Source of the DNA: Planomonospora sp. ID67723
GTDB lineage: Bacteria; Actinomycetota; Actinomycetes; Streptosporangiales; Streptosporangiaceae
Assembly: GCF_015711605.1 (NCBI RefSeq)
Contig: NZ_JABTEZ010000004.1
Span: 806,001 to 870,000 of the forward strand
Length of the DNA: 64,000 nucleotides
Direction: 5' to 3'
In this document: positions 42,744 through 56,646 of the stretch, one piece after another
Layout of the letters: each line of letters begins with the position of its first letter
Numbering within the stretch: the first letter of the stretch is position 1
Translations under genes and position numbers: made by a program
The notes under the pieces: model-generated
Databases searched by the model: none
What the model saw: the letters and a program-made list of their open reading frames with translations, nothing else
Told to the model about the DNA's origin: nothing

Positions 42744-43349
42744 TCACCCGGCGTCCGGCCGCATCCTCTCCCGCAGCCATCCGGCCACGACCTCGCCCAC
42801 GCGGGCGGGGTCCTTTTTCAGGTCGTGCCCCTCCCCCGCCAGCACCACCAGGCGCGCAGCGTCGGTCGCCTCGGGCACCCCGAACGGGTCGCGGTCCCCG
42901 TTGACCACCAGCACCTCCGCCCCCGCCCCGCGTAGCTCCTGCGCCCGGGACCGCTCCGGCCTGCCCGGCGGGTGAAGCGGGAAGGCCAGCGCGACGACGG
43001 CCGACGCCCCCGCCGCGAGAGCCGTACGGCAGGCGACCCTGGCCCCGTTACTCCGCCCGCCCTGCGCGAGCGGCAGCCCGGGATGGCGCCGGCGGATCTC
43101 CTCCACCACCGCCACCCACGCCTCGTCCTGCTTGACCGCCGAACCCGGCGCCCTCGCCCCCCGCAGCCGGAACGGCTGCGTCACCCCGGCGACCACGCCT
43201 CCGGCGCACAGTACGGCCTCCCGTACGGCCACCAGGTCCGGCGCGTCCAGCCCCCCGGCCGACCCGTGCGTGAGGACCAGCAGGAACCAGGGGTTCCGCG
43301 GCCGGTCGATCTCCACCCGTGCCGGGCCGTGCGGCGTCGTGAACTCCAT
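42744..43349 (-). CDS. Alpha/beta-hydrolase of the KANL3/Tex30-like family
   Basis: The 201-residue hydrolase has VLTHGSAGGLDAPDL near 28-42, the nucleophile region AQGGRSNGARVACR near 95, and a late GEGHDLKK His near 175. The elbow reads G-R-S-N-G, typical of this small dienelactone-hydrolase-like family. It is cytoplasmic. The ATG at 43349 gives the usual N-terminus MEFTTPHGPARVE. The substrate is unknown. Confidence 0.78.
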   Translation of the reverse strand: MEFTTPHGPARVEIDRPRNPWFLLVLTHGSAGGLDAPDLVAVREAVLCAGGVVAGVTQPFRLRGARAPGSAVKQDEAWVAVVEEIRRRHPGLPLAQGGRSNGARVACRTALAAGASAVVALAFPLHPPGRPERSRAQELRGAGAEVLVVNGDRDPFGVPEATDAARLVVLAGEGHDLKKDPARVGEVVAGWLRERMRPDAG

Positions 43350-43425
43350 GCGGCGACCGTACCGGGCCGGACGCTCCCGGCATGCGCCGCACCCCGGCAG
43401 GGGATCCGGCGCCCATCTCCTCCTC

Positions 43426-43881
43426 ATGGCCGATACCGAAAACCGCGCCCGGGTACAGACTGGGAGCGTGCAGGACTACAACGAGATGCGCCAGGACATG
43501 CGCGCCACCATCGACGCCCGCCGCGACCTCGGCCCCGAGTACGAGGCCGCGCTCGTCGAGTCGTTCGTCGAACGCCTCGACGCGACCATCGCCGCCAGGG
43601 TGCGGGCCGAGGTCCACGCCACCGGGGCTGCGCCGTACCCGGGCCAGCCCTACCCCGGCCAACCGTATCCGGGCCAGCCGTATCCGGGCCAGCCGTACAA
43701 GAAGCAGAAGAAGAGCGGCAACCCCTCGATCCCGATCGCGCTGGGCTCGCTGGGCATCGGCATCCCGCTGACCGGCATCGCAGCGGGGGAGGCCGGCTTC
43801 GCCGGGTTGCTGCTGGCATGGGGCGGCATCGTGACGATCAACATCGCCCACGCCATCGGCAACTGGCGTCACCGGGACTGA
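43426..43881 (+). CDS. Conserved hypothetical membrane-associated protein with YPGQP repeats
   Basis: The 151-residue protein has a charged helical N-terminal part (about 15-65; YNEMRQDMRATIDARRDLGP). Four perfect YPGQP repeats follow (residues 71-90, encoded by 15-base units at 43636-43695), then a KKQKK patch and two hydrophobic segments. The N-terminal part is conserved in many actinomycetes; the repeat region is likely a flexible spacer. The ATG at 43426 is chosen because the longer frame has no match. Confidence 0.7.
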   Translation: MADTENRARVQTGSVQDYNEMRQDMRATIDARRDLGPEYEAALVESFVERLDATIAARVRAEVHATGAAPYPGQPYPGQPYPGQPYPGQPYKKQKKSGNPSIPIALGSLGIGIPLTGIAAGEAGFAGLLLAWGGIVTINIAHAIGNWRHRD

Positions 43882-43937
43882 CCTCCGCCCGCTCACCGGC
43901 CGATCCGCCACGGAAGCCGGGAGTGCGGGCCGCGACG

Positions 43938-44747
43938 TCAGCAATCACGGCCCAGGCGCAGGCGCACCTCCTCGGAGAGGCGCTCGTCGGCGTGGTCGAG
44001 GCCGTAGCGCCACACCCGCTCGGCGTCCTCGTCACGCCCTCGCAGAGGGAGGGTGCGGGCCAGCAGCTCGATGGCGAGCGCCCCGGTCTCGGCATCCCCT
44101 GTGCCCTCTGCGCCCTCTGTGCCCACCGTGCCTTCCACCGCCCCGGTGAACTCCGCGCAGGCCAGATCCAGGTGGGCGATGCCGAGCAGCACCCGCAGCC
44201 GCGGCTGGTCCGCCACCTCGGGGATCTCCAGCGCCTCCAGGAGCACGTCGGCGGCCTGCCCGGCCTCGCCCTCCCCGATCAGGAACTCCGCCAGCCGCTG
44301 GGCCGCGCGGGAGCCGATCTCCGGGTCGCCGGTGGCCAGAGCCGCCCTCAGCGCCTCCTCTGCCTCCTGCTCCTCCGTGGCGAGCCGCGCGAGCGCCATG
44401 TGGGCCAGCGGCGCGTAGGCGGGGTTCTCCAGGCCGAGTGCGGCCTGCCAGGCGGCGCGGGCCTGGTCCGGCAGGTCTTCCCGCTCGAAGCTCCGGGCGA
44501 GCAGGCAGGCCGCCTGGGCGGCGAACTCCGGGTGCCCGGTGGCCAGCGCGGTACGCGCGGCGGTGCGGGCGCCCGGCACGTCTCCCCGCTCCTCCAGCAC
44601 CACCGCCAGCCCCACCGCGGCCTGGGCCCGGTCGGGGCCCTCGGGGTCGGCGGCCAGCTCGGCGAAGATCGTCGCGGCGCCGTCCAGGTCGCCGTCCTCG
44701 GCCAGCCGGCGCGCGGTGTCCAGCGGGTGCGTGTCCACCTCAGGCAT
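43938..44747 (-). CDS. Tetratricopeptide-repeat protein
   Basis: The 269-residue protein consists of successive TPR-like helix pairs from residue 7 onwards (DTARRLAEDGDLDGAATIFA, LEERGDVPGARTAAR and FLIGEGEAGQAADVLLEAL). A Gly/Thr/Glu-rich insert (about 200-225) interrupts the last pair. No enzyme domain is present, so it probably acts as a protein-binding scaffold in the cytoplasm. It lies 124 bases from gcvP on the same strand. Confidence 0.8.
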   Translation of the reverse strand: MPEVDTHPLDTARRLAEDGDLDGAATIFAELAADPEGPDRAQAAVGLAVVLEERGDVPGARTAARTALATGHPEFAAQAACLLARSFEREDLPDQARAAWQAALGLENPAYAPLAHMALARLATEEQEAEEALRAALATGDPEIGSRAAQRLAEFLIGEGEAGQAADVLLEALEIPEVADQPRLRVLLGIAHLDLACAEFTGAVEGTVGTEGAEGTGDAETGALAIELLARTLPLRGRDEDAERVWRYGLDHADERLSEEVRLRLGRDC

Positions 44748-44834
44748 GCAGGGGTCCTTCCCGGATGAGCGAACGCCCCGAGCCTAACGACTCGGGGCCT
44801 GGTTCGTCCCCCCACATGCGTCCTGACGATGCGC

Positions 44835-44863
44835 GGCCCGCGCCCCCGGCGGGGGCGCGGGCC
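44835..44863. terminator. Terminator downstream of gcvP
   Basis: GGCCCGCGCCCCC and GGGGGCGCGGGCC pair over 13 bp with a 3-base loop, nine bases beyond the gcvP stop on the minus strand. Confidence 0.75.
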
Positions 44864-44871
44864 GTGGCGGG

Positions 44872-47727
<2,856 letters not shown>

Positions 47728-47783
47728 GGAAAGCCTCCCGAGGCGGTGGAGACCGGCGCTGGGCGCGGGCATGGGTGCCGGAT

Positions 47784-47973
47784 CTCCCCCTCTGTCATCT
47801 CGACCTGAGAGCTTCACCTACCCCTTTCGGGGAGGCTTTCACCGTCGGTGAGACGCGCCTGGCGGACGCACCTGCTTTCCAGAGTTGCCTCGTCCGTGCG
47901 GTACAGGGTGCCTGAGAGATTCCGGGGAGGTTGCTCCTTCGGCGCCCCGGTCGTGCCGGGGTCTCTCCCGCAC
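47784..47973 (-). ncRNA. Tandem glycine riboswitch controlling gcvP
   Basis: Read on the minus strand, aptamer 1 runs from GCGGGAGAG through GCCGAAGGAGCAA and ATCTCTCAGGCA to a CTCTGGAAAG end. Aptamer 2 contains CGACGGTGAAAGCC and GCTCTCAGGT and ends ATGACAGAGGGGGAG. This two-aptamer pattern is the known glycine riboswitch that turns gcv genes on with glycine. A -10 element (TAAAGT, 47998-47993) lies just upstream. Confidence 0.92.
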
Positions 47974-47995
47974 AGGGTCGTCAGCGAGGTCAACT

Positions 47996-48667
47996 TTACC
48001 CTGTGCGGCGCGCCCTGCGACGGCGGGCCAGCTCATCGGCGTGGTGCTCGGCTAAAGGGCCCTCGCCGGCCTCGGCGCGCTCGCCGGGCAGCTGCGCCAA
48101 GGAACCCTCCACCTCCTGCCACACCCGGCCCAGCGCGATGCCGAACACGCCCTGGCCGCCCTGGAGGAGATCGATCACCTCGTCGGGGGAGGTGCACTCG
48201 TAGACGCTCACCCCGTCGCTCATGAGGGTGATCTGGGCGAGGTCGCCGACCCCGCGGGCCCGCAGGTGGTGCACGGCGATGCGGATCTGCTGCAAGGAGA
48301 CGCCGGTGTCGAGAAGCCGTTTGACGACCTTGAGCACGAGGACGTCGCGGAAGCCGTACAGCCGCTGGGAGCCGGAGCCGTGCGCGGCCCTGACCGTGGG
48401 CTCGACCAGTCCGGTGCGGGCCCAGTAGTCCAGTTGCCGGTAGGTGATCCCGGCAGCGGCACAGGCCGTGGGGCCTCGATAGCCGACGTCGGCGGGCAGG
48501 CTCACCGGCTGCCCCTCGAACAGCAGGCCCTCTTCTCCGGCACGCTGCCGCGCCGACCGGCGCCGCCCCGGATCATCCTGGCCGGCCGCCTTTCCTTCGC
48601 CGCTGCTGACCGCCACTGCGGACCTCCGGCTTTCTCTCATCCCATGGCCTGATCTGGGGGTTTGCAC
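47996..48667 (-). CDS. MerR-family regulator (Rv1830/ResR-like)
   Basis: The 223-residue protein has a MerR HTH starting near residue 60 (YRGPTACAAAGITYRQLDYW, VEPTVRAAHGSGSQRLYGFRDVLVL). A helical C-terminal region follows. Context is decisive: bifunctional nuclease, second MerR and FHA protein on one side and gcvP on the other, as in the Mycobacterium tuberculosis Rv1827-Rv1832 region. The mycobacterial homologue has been linked to growth and drug tolerance. The GTG at 48667 or ATG at 48640 could be the start. Confidence 0.85.
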   Translation of the reverse strand: MQTPRSGHGMRESRRSAVAVSSGEGKAAGQDDPGRRRSARQRAGEEGLLFEGQPVSLPADVGYRGPTACAAAGITYRQLDYWARTGLVEPTVRAAHGSGSQRLYGFRDVLVLKVVKRLLDTGVSLQQIRIAVHHLRARGVGDLAQITLMSDGVSVYECTSPDEVIDLLQGGQGVFGIALGRVWQEVEGSLAQLPGERAEAGEGPLAEHHADELARRRRARRTG

Positions 48668-48760
48668 ACGGCCACAGGTTCACTCGCACCGTAAGACTGG
48701 GATCCAGCTCAGTCAACGACCCCACTCGGCGCGTCGTGAAGCGTAAATGCACCGAAATTC

Positions 48761-49240
48761 CTACCCCGCGCGGCCGAAGTCCTCCGGCGAGATCTGGTCA
48801 AGGAACTCCCTGAACCTTTCCAGCTCCTCCTCCTGGCCCTCCTGGTCGTCCGGAATGATCACTCCGGCCTCGCGAACCACGTCCTCACTGGCGAAGATAC
48901 GCGCGCCGGTGCGCAGTGCCAAGGCGATGGAGTCCGAGGGCCGGGCGCTCACCTCGACCCCGTTGGAGAACACCAGGTCGGCGAAGAAGATGCCCTCGCG
49001 GAGCGCGACGATGTTCACCGTGCGCAGTCCCACACCGAGGGCGTCGAGCACGTCCCGGAACAGGTCATGGGTGAGCGGCCGGGGCGGCGGCTCCTCCGCC
49101 TGGGCCATGGCGATCGCCGTCGCCTCCGTCATGCCGATCCAGATGGGCAGGTAACGCTCCCCGTGCGCCTCCTTCAGCAGAACGATCGGCTGGTTTGAGG
49201 GCATTTCAACCCGAACGCCCACGACCTCCATCTGCAACAC
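48761..49240 (-). CDS. Bifunctional nuclease family protein (DUF151)
   Basis: The 159-residue protein matches the BFN domain: VVLLKEAHGERYLPIWIGMTEA-type N-terminus, AEEPPPRPLTHDL, and SARPSDSIALALRTGARIFA. A variable acidic tail follows. Plant members have RNase and DNase activity; the bacterial role is not settled. It lies between two MerR genes in the conserved gcvP-garA cluster (Rv1829 equivalent). The GTG at 49240 or the ATG nine bases later starts it. Confidence 0.9.
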   Translation of the reverse strand: MLQMEVVGVRVEMPSNQPIVLLKEAHGERYLPIWIGMTEATAIAMAQAEEPPPRPLTHDLFRDVLDALGVGLRTVNIVALREGIFFADLVFSNGVEVSARPSDSIALALRTGARIFASEDVVREAGVIIPDDQEGQEEELERFREFLDQISPEDFGRAG

Positions 49241-49321
49241 GGGCTGCTCCGTCTTTTCGCTGGGTTTCGACCGGTTTCTTCAACGTAACACCCGGAGGGC
49301 GACGAGCGCCCCGGCAGGTCC

Positions 49322-50002
49322 TCACCTCCCCAGGGCGTCGCGGACTCCAGAACGCAGGAGAGAGGCGTGCAGGTCCAGCAGGAGACCGGAGATCTCCCGG
49401 GCGGTCTCGTCGGCCCGGTCGATGGCACCGGGCGCCCGGCGGCGCAGCAGCGGGGCGACGGCCTGCTCCACGAGCCCGGCCTCCCGCTCGGCTGCGGCAC
49501 GGACCGCCCGCAGATGGCGGGCGTGCAGGCCGAAGGCGGCCAGCGCGCCGACGCTGCGGGCCACGGCCAGCGCCTCGGCGTCGTAGTGGCGGGCCACCGC
49601 GGACAGCAGGCCGTAGTCCTCGAGCTCGGCCAGGGTCTCCTCGTCGAGCTCGGCGGCGGCGAGGAGCTCCTCCCGGCTGAGGCGGACTTCGGGGACGGCC
49701 TCGCCGGGTACCGCGCGCGGCCGGGCGACGGGCCGCTCCTCGCGGTCCGCCGCCTCCAGCCTGTCCTTGATCACGCGCAGCGGGAGGTAGCGGTCGCGCT
49801 GCTCGCTGAGGATGTAACGCAGCCGTTCGACGTCGGCGTAGGTGAACTTGCGGTAGCCGGAGGGACTGCGCTCCGGCTCGATCAGCCCCTCACCCTCCAG
49901 GAAACGGATCTTGGAGATGCTGACGTCGGGGAACTCGCCCTGCAGGAGGGCGAGGACCTCCCCGATGCTCATGTGCGCACGAGCGGCCTGCGAGCTCATC
50001 AT
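49322..50002 (-). CDS. ftsR: MerR-family regulator FtsR
   Basis: The 226-residue protein has an N-terminal MerR HTH (SIGEVLALLQGEFPDVSISK, LEGEGLIEPERSPSGYRKF), a coiled coil, and a C-terminal effector-like region. It is the Rv1828/Cg1631 equivalent by position: its ATG overlaps the stop of the FHA gene (ATGA) and the nuclease follows. The corynebacterial protein activates ftsZ. The gene symbol rests on synteny and HTH sequence. Confidence 0.83.
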   Translation of the reverse strand: MMSSQAARAHMSIGEVLALLQGEFPDVSISKIRFLEGEGLIEPERSPSGYRKFTYADVERLRYILSEQRDRYLPLRVIKDRLEAADREERPVARPRAVPGEAVPEVRLSREELLAAAELDEETLAELEDYGLLSAVARHYDAEALAVARSVGALAAFGLHARHLRAVRAAAEREAGLVEQAVAPLLRRRAPGAIDRADETAREISGLLLDLHASLLRSGVRDALGR

Positions 50003-50511
50003 CCTCCAGCGGCGCCGCGGGTGAGGAACACCAGGCGGAACTTGCCGATCTGCACCTCGTCCCCACCGTAGAGCGGAACCTCCTCGATCCGCTCGCGGTT
50101 GACGTAAGTGCCGTTGAGGCTTCCGACGTCACGGACGGTGAACATGCCACCGCCGCGCCGGTAGAACTCCACGTGGCGGCGGGAGACGGTGACGTCGTCG
50201 AGGAAGATGTCGCTCTCGGGGTGGCGGCCCACGGTGGTGAGGTCGCTGTCCAGGAGGAAGCGGCTGCCTGCGTTGGGGCCGCGCATGGCCACCAGCAGAG
50301 CCGTGCCCGGGAGCAACTGCTCGACGGCCTGCCGCTCGGCGAGAAGCGTCTCCCCTGTCTCCGCCTCGTAGGCCTCGATCCCGGAGAGGGAGATCGTCGA
50401 CGTGCTGTCTCCGGGAATCTCAGCTCTGGTCAGCGGTGACCCGCATCGAGAACAGAAACGCGCGTCCTCGGGGTTGGCATGACCGCACTGCGTGCAGTAG
50501 ACGCTCGGCAT
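49999..50511 (-). CDS. garA: FHA-domain protein GarA/OdhI-like with zinc ribbon
   Basis: The 170-residue protein starts with a zinc ribbon (YCTQCGHANPEDARFCSRCG, residues 5-24). A linker with Ser/Thr (GDSTSTISLSG) comes next, then an FHA domain (about 75-165; VGRHPESDIFLDDVTVSRRH, VGSLNGTYVNRERIEEV). GarA/OdhI inhibits 2-oxoglutarate dehydrogenase until its N-terminal Thr pair is phosphorylated by a Ser/Thr kinase. The ETTS-type motif of the mycobacterial protein is not seen here, so that regulation may differ. The ATG at 50511 was chosen to begin just before the zinc ribbon. Confidence 0.85.
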   Translation of the reverse strand: MPSVYCTQCGHANPEDARFCSRCGSPLTRAEIPGDSTSTISLSGIEAYEAETGETLLAERQAVEQLLPGTALLVAMRGPNAGSRFLLDSDLTTVGRHPESDIFLDDVTVSRRHVEFYRRGGGMFTVRDVGSLNGTYVNRERIEEVPLYGGDEVQIGKFRLVFLTRGAAGG

Positions 50512-50611
50512 CGATCGGCTCGGCCTCCTACCGCGAAGACGCGGCAACGGTGCTCGGGGATGCGCGCCTCGCTTCTTCGCTTCTCAAGTGTGTTCAGACT
50601 GCGAATGCCGA

Positions 50612-50640
50612 AACTTACGCTGATGAGGCGCAAAGGTCAA
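50612..50640 (-). promoter_or_regulatory. Promoter of the garA-ftsR cluster
   Basis: On the minus strand TTGACC (50640-50635) and TAAGTT (50617-50612) are 17 bases apart, about 100 bases before the garA ATG. This matches a housekeeping promoter. Confidence 0.65.
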
Positions 50641-50756
50641 GACGAGCGGTGGACCGCGGGTTCGGTCGGTGTCAAAACTACAGCCGGGTACGGTCCACGG
50701 TCTATATCTCGGGCCAGGCTGGCGCGTCGTTGTGTTGACGGACCGTGCTCCGCGCA

Positions 50757-50845
50757 GCCGGCTCGGGGGCCGGTGACCGGCGCCTTTCCTCGCCGCTCAT
50801 CCGCTGCGCTCCCTCGCTCCTCAGTCCAGTGCACCGGCGCCCCCC
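50757..50845 (+). repeat. Dispersed intergenic repeat, copy A
   Basis: It shares a GGCTCGGGGGCYGG start, an ACCGGCGCC block, the 16-base core TCGCTCCTCAGTCCAG (50814-50829) and a CACCGGC-rich end with copy B at 54045. It differs by a short insertion. It lies between garA and the next gene. Confidence 0.65.
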
Positions 50846-50861
50846 GCAGACCGGGGGCGGG

Positions 50862-53363
50862 TCAGCAGCCGGCGGCGTCCTCGACGACCCGGGCCCAGTG
50901 CTCGAGGAGCGCCTGCGCCGAGTCCACGTCGGCGCCCTCGGCCCACAGGTGGGTGACGGCCTCTGCCGGATCGGGCAGGACCAGCGCCCAGCTCCCGTCG
51001 TCGGCGACGACCCGCACGCCGTCGGTGGTGTCGATCCGGTAGTCCTCGGCGGCCTCGATGACCGAGCGCATCACCACCCCCTTGACCGCCCAGGGCGTGG
51101 GCACCGTACGGCGCAGCAGCCGGGCCACGGGGATCCTGGCGTCGATCTGGCTGAGTGAGAGCCGGGTCCTGGCGACCAGGCCGAGCAGGCGCAGGAAGAC
51201 CGCCAGCCCGTCCACCGCGGGCCCGAACTCCGGCACGATGAACCCGCCGCGCCCGTCCCCGGCGAACACCATGTCGTGCCCCCGCGAGGCCGAGGTGAGC
51301 GCGTCGATCGCGGTGGAGGTCCACTCGACCTGCACCCCGTGGAAACGGCAGACCTGCTCGGCCACGCGGGTGGTGGTCACCGGCAGCGCCACCCGGCCGC
51401 CGCGCCGCTCGGCCGCGATCAGGTCCAGCACGACGAGCAGGGCGCGCTCCTCGCTGATCAGCTGGCCGGTCTCGTTGACCAGCGCGACCCGCTCCCCCAC
51501 CGGGTCGAACCGCACGCCGAAGGCGGCCCGGGAGGAGCTGACCAGCTCCGACAGGCGCTGCAGGTCGCGGCGGCGCTCGGCGAAGGTCTCGGTGGGCGAG
51601 GCCTCGTCCAGCCGGTTGTTGACGGTCAGCACGTCCACCCCGACCCGGCCGAGGAGGTTGGGCAGCACCAGTGATGAGGTGCCGCCCGCGCAGTCGACCA
51701 CGACCTTCATGTCGGCGTCGCGCACCCCGTTCATGTTCACGCAGCGCAGCAGCTCGTGCGCGTAGTCCTCGATCACCCTCGGCGGGAAGCCCAGCTCGGC
51801 GATCTCCCCGGGGAAGGCGCGGCGGAACTCCTGGCGCGAGAAGACCCGCTCCAGCCTGCGCTGGGCCGACTGGGACAGGTCGGCGCCGGTCTCGTCCATG
51901 AAGACGATGTCCACGCTCTGCGGGTCGCCGGGGGTGGTCCGCAGAGCGATCCCGCCCACGGCGTTCTCCTTGGCGGTGTGGAAGCGGGAGACCGGCAGCG
52001 GGACGGCCTCCAGGTCGAGCACGTCGATGGCGCTGGCGTTCAGGGCGCTGATCACGGCCCGCTTCAGAGTCCGGGCGGCCCGGGAGGAGTCGCGGGAGGT
52101 GACGACCGAGGTGCCCTTCCTCAGGGTGGTGGCGTAGGCGCTGGCCAGCCGTACGCACAGCTCAGGGGTGATCTCCACGTTGACCAGCCCGGAGACCCCG
52201 CGCGGGCCGAACAGGTTGCGCTGGCCCCTGGACTCCCAGATGACGCTGGTGTTGACCAGGGCTCCGGCCTCGACGGTCTTGAACGGGTAGACCTTGACCC
52301 CGGAGGAGACGTACGCCTCGGCCTCGATGATGCACTCGTCCCCGACGACGGCGTTCTCCTCCACCCTGGCGCCCGCCATCAGATCGGTGTTCTTGCCGAT
52401 GACGCAGCCGCGCAGGTTGGTGCTGGGCCCCACGTAGACGTTGTCGTGGACGACCGCGCGGTGCAGGAAGGCTCCCTCGCGGACCACCACGTTGCTGCCG
52501 AGCACGGTGTACTCGCGCAGCTCGGCCCCCGCCTCGACCTTGGCGTAGTCGCCGATGTAGAGAGGGCCCTTGAGGATGGCGTCGGGGTCCACCACGGCGC
52601 CCTCGGCCACCCAGACCCCGGGTGAGAGCTCGAAGGCTCCGATGTCCACCTTGACCCGGCCGGAGAGCACGTCGGCCTGGGCCCGCAGGTAGCTCTCGTG
52701 GGTGCCGATGTCCTCCCAGTAGCCGTCGGCCACGTAGCCGAAGAGGGCGGCGCCGCGCTCCAGCAGCTTGGGGAAGACGTCCTCCGACCAGTCGACCGGC
52801 CCGTCTCCGACGACCTCGTCGAGGACCTCCGGCTCCATCACGTAGACACCGGTGTTGACGGTGTCGGAGAAGACCTGGCCCCAGGTGGGCTTCTCCAGGA
52901 ACCGTTCCACCCGGCCCTGGTCGTCCACGATGACGATGCCGAACTCCAGCGGGTTCGGCACGCGTTTGAGCCCGATGGTGACCAGGGCGTCGTTCTCCCG
53001 GTGGAACCGGATCATGTCGGTCAGGTCGATGTCGGTGAGCGCGTCGCCCGAGATGACCAGGAAGCGCTCGTCGCGGAGCTTGTCGGCGGCGTTCTTGACG
53101 CTCCCGGCGGTGCCGAGCGGCCTCTCCTCGGTCGCGTAGTACAGGCTCATGCCGAGCTCGTCGCCGTCGCCGAAGTAGTTGCGGACCAGCGCGGCCAGGA
53201 ACTGCACGGTCACCACGGTCTCGGTGAGCCCGTGCCGTTTCAGCAGGCGCAGCACGTGCTCCATGATCGGCCTGTTGACCACGGGGAGCAGGGGCTTGGG
53301 CTGGTTCGCGGTCATCGGCCGGAGCCGCGTCCCCTCACCACCCGCCATCACGACGGCCTTCAC
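50862..53363 (-). CDS. Nucleotidyltransferase-hexapeptide-phosphomutase fusion (mannose-1-P guanylyltransferase-like)
   Basis: The 833-residue protein has an N-terminal nucleotidyltransferase domain (about 1-235; [30 protein letters not shown]). A left-handed hexapeptide beta-helix (about 250-365) and a phosphoglucomutase/phosphomannomutase-like C-terminal half (about 375-825) follow. It should make a sugar nucleotide such as GDP-mannose for the envelope. The active-site phosphoserine loop of mutases (TASHNP) is replaced here by RTTPGDPQ, so mutase activity is doubtful. This architecture is conserved in actinomycetes. Only ten bases separate it from the phosphatidyltransferase gene upstream. 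Confidence 0.87.
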   Translation of the reverse strand: MKAVVMAGGEGTRLRPMTANQPKPLLPVVNRPIMEHVLRLLKRHGLTETVVTVQFLAALVRNYFGDGDELGMSLYYATEERPLGTAGSVKNAADKLRDERFLVISGDALTDIDLTDMIRFHRENDALVTIGLKRVPNPLEFGIVIVDDQGRVERFLEKPTWGQVFSDTVNTGVYVMEPEVLDEVVGDGPVDWSEDVFPKLLERGAALFGYVADGYWEDIGTHESYLRAQADVLSGRVKVDIGAFELSPGVWVAEGAVVDPDAILKGPLYIGDYAKVEAGAELREYTVLGSNVVVREGAFLHRAVVHDNVYVGPSTNLRGCVIGKNTDLMAGARVEENAVVGDECIIEAEAYVSSGVKVYPFKTVEAGALVNTSVIWESRGQRNLFGPRGVSGLVNVEITPELCVRLASAYATTLRKGTSVVTSRDSSRAARTLKRAVISALNASAIDVLDLEAVPLPVSRFHTAKENAVGGIALRTTPGDPQSVDIVFMDETGADLSQSAQRRLERVFSRQEFRRAFPGEIAELGFPPRVIEDYAHELLRCVNMNGVRDADMKVVVDCAGGTSSLVLPNLLGRVGVDVLTVNNRLDEASPTETFAERRRDLQRLSELVSSSRAAFGVRFDPVGERVALVNETGQLISEERALLVVLDLIAAERRGGRVALPVTTTRVAEQVCRFHGVQVEWTSTAIDALTSASRGHDMVFAGDGRGGFIVPEFGPAVDGLAVFLRLLGLVARTRLSLSQIDARIPVARLLRRTVPTPWAVKGVVMRSVIEAAEDYRIDTTDGVRVVADDGSWALVLPDPAEAVTHLWAEGADVDSAQALLEHWARVVEDAAGC

Positions 53364-53373
53364 ACATCACCCC

Positions 53374-53964
53374 TTACGGCGTTTTAACTCCTTTGAGGAG
53401 CTGCCGCACCTGTACCCAATACAGCACCCCCGACCACCAGTACAGCCCCACGCCCCAGATCGCCAGCGACCAGCCGACGATCCGCGCGGGATCGGCGTAC
53501 CACGTGTCGTGGTGGGCCAGGAAGAGGAGCGGGAAGGAGTAGAGCAGGTTGGCCGTGGCGGCCTTGCCCAGGAAGTGCACCGGCAGCGCCGGGCCGTACC
53601 CGAGCCGGCGCAGGATCGGCGGGATGCCCAGGAGCATCACGTCCCGCAGCGGGATGACCAGCGCCAGCCACCAGGGGATGATGTCCCGCAGGGCCAGGCC
53701 GAGCAGGGTCGCCAGGATGTAGAGCCGGTCGGCCAGCGGGTCGAGCAGCCGGCCGAGCCTGCTGGTCTGGTTCCACGCCCGGGCGATCTTGCCGTCCAGC
53801 CAGTCGGAGAATCCGGCGAGCATCAGCAACGCGACGGCCCAGCCGTCGGCCTTCGGACCCAGCACGAGCCAGAGGAAGACCGGCACGCCGAGGAGCCTGG
53901 CCAGGCTCAGCGCGTTGGGAACCGTCCAGATTCGATCTTCGGTTCCCGATACTTCCGAATTCAC
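53374..53964 (-). CDS. CDP-alcohol phosphatidyltransferase (PgsA-like)
   Basis: The 196-residue integral membrane enzyme has the full signature D-G-x2-A-R-x8-G-x3-D-x3-D, seen as DGKIARAWNQTSRLGRLLDP followed by LADRL (about 62-86). It also has about six transmembrane helices. It transfers a phosphatidyl group from CDP-diacylglycerol to an alcohol, probably glycerol-3-phosphate or inositol phosphate. The exact acceptor is not readable. GTG 53964 gives the usual N-terminus before the WTVPNALSLARLL motif. It is co-transcribed with the fusion gene that follows. Confidence 0.88.
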   Translation of the reverse strand: MNSEVSGTEDRIWTVPNALSLARLLGVPVFLWLVLGPKADGWAVALLMLAGFSDWLDGKIARAWNQTSRLGRLLDPLADRLYILATLLGLALRDIIPWWLALVIPLRDVMLLGIPPILRRLGYGPALPVHFLGKAATANLLYSFPLLFLAHHDTWYADPARIVGWSLAIWGVGLYWWSGVLYWVQVRQLLKGVKTP

Positions 53965-54044
53965 CCGTTTATCTCCCTCCCCGTACCTGATAGTGACACT
54001 ACTGCGTCGATGCGACGCCGTGTTTGTGACGACGCTGCGCGTCG

Positions 54045-54117
54045 CGGCTCGGGGGCTGGCAACCGGCGCCCCCTCGCAGCCTCCTTCGCTCCTCAGTCCA
54101 GCCCACCGGCACCCCCT
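54045..54117 (+). repeat. Dispersed intergenic repeat, copy B
   Basis: It has the same core TCGCTCCTCAGTCCAG (54086-54101), the same orientation and the same flanking blocks as copy A, 3.3 kb away. It lies between the phosphatidyltransferase gene and the TPP riboswitch. Confidence 0.65.
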
Positions 54118-54154
54118 CGCGGGTTGGCGGCGCCGTGGCGGGGAGGGGTGGTGA

Positions 54155-56047
<1,893 letters not shown>

Positions 56048-56075
56048 GCACGGCCTGAGGCGGCGCCGGACGCCC

Positions 56076-56115
56076 GGCGGTGTCCGGCGGCGCGGGGGCG
56101 CGTCCGGACACCGCC
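56076..56115 (+). terminator. Terminator after thiC
   Basis: GGCGGTGTCCGG and CCGGACACCGCC form a perfect 12-bp stem with a GC-rich 16-base loop. Confidence 0.65.
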
Positions 56116-56161
56116 GCGCGGGCCCGGAGGGGACGGGATCAGCGCCCGTGCCCCTTCGGGC

Positions 56162-56581
56162 TCAGGAACACCGTACGGCGGCGCGGGGCGACCAGGACCA
56201 GACGAGCACGGCCACGGTCAGCCCGAACAGGGTCAGGCCGCTGGGCACGTGGGTGCCGAGCATCTCCCACGTGAAGTGCTGGCCCATGCCGATGAGGAAG
56301 AGGCCGAGGCTGGCCAGCGCGGGCCAGCCCGCGCCGCGGCCCGGCCGCCAGACCAGCACGGCCGCCACGATCTGCAGCAGGGCGATCAGGTGCACCACCA
56401 TTCCCGCCCACACGTGGGTGTCGGCCAGGGCCTGGTCCCCGTTGACGGCCTGCCCGGCGAACGAGGCCGCGACGATCAGGCCGGCCGCCTGGGCGACGAC
56501 CAGGATGCGCAGGCCGTACAGCAGGCCCGCGGAGACCTGCCGGCCCTGGGCCGCCGGTCCCTGGGTGATGACCTCCTGCAT
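56162..56581 (-). CDS. Hypothetical four-helix membrane protein
   Basis: The 139-residue protein has four predicted transmembrane helices (about 20-42, 53-75, 82-102 and 112-132). His residues lie near the membrane face (THVWAGMVVHL, GQHFTWEMLGTHVPSG), which might bind heme or metal, but no named family is recognised. GGAAGGA precedes the ATG. It is directly downstream of a two-component system on the same strand, 65 bases after the regulator, so it may be a co-transcribed target. Confidence 0.7.
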   Translation of the reverse strand: MQEVITQGPAAQGRQVSAGLLYGLRILVVAQAAGLIVAASFAGQAVNGDQALADTHVWAGMVVHLIALLQIVAAVLVWRPGRGAGWPALASLGLFLIGMGQHFTWEMLGTHVPSGLTLFGLTVAVLVWSWSPRAAVRCS

Positions 56582-56646
56582 GAGATGTGTCCTTCCTGGG
56601 ATGAGTGGTTCAGGACACATCGTGCTCGCAGGGACCTGCCGCGTCG

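Noticed and set aside
43636-43695. CRISPR-like or minisatellite array
   Set aside because: The 15-base units are in-frame YPGQP codons of a protein-coding spacer with no unique spacers.
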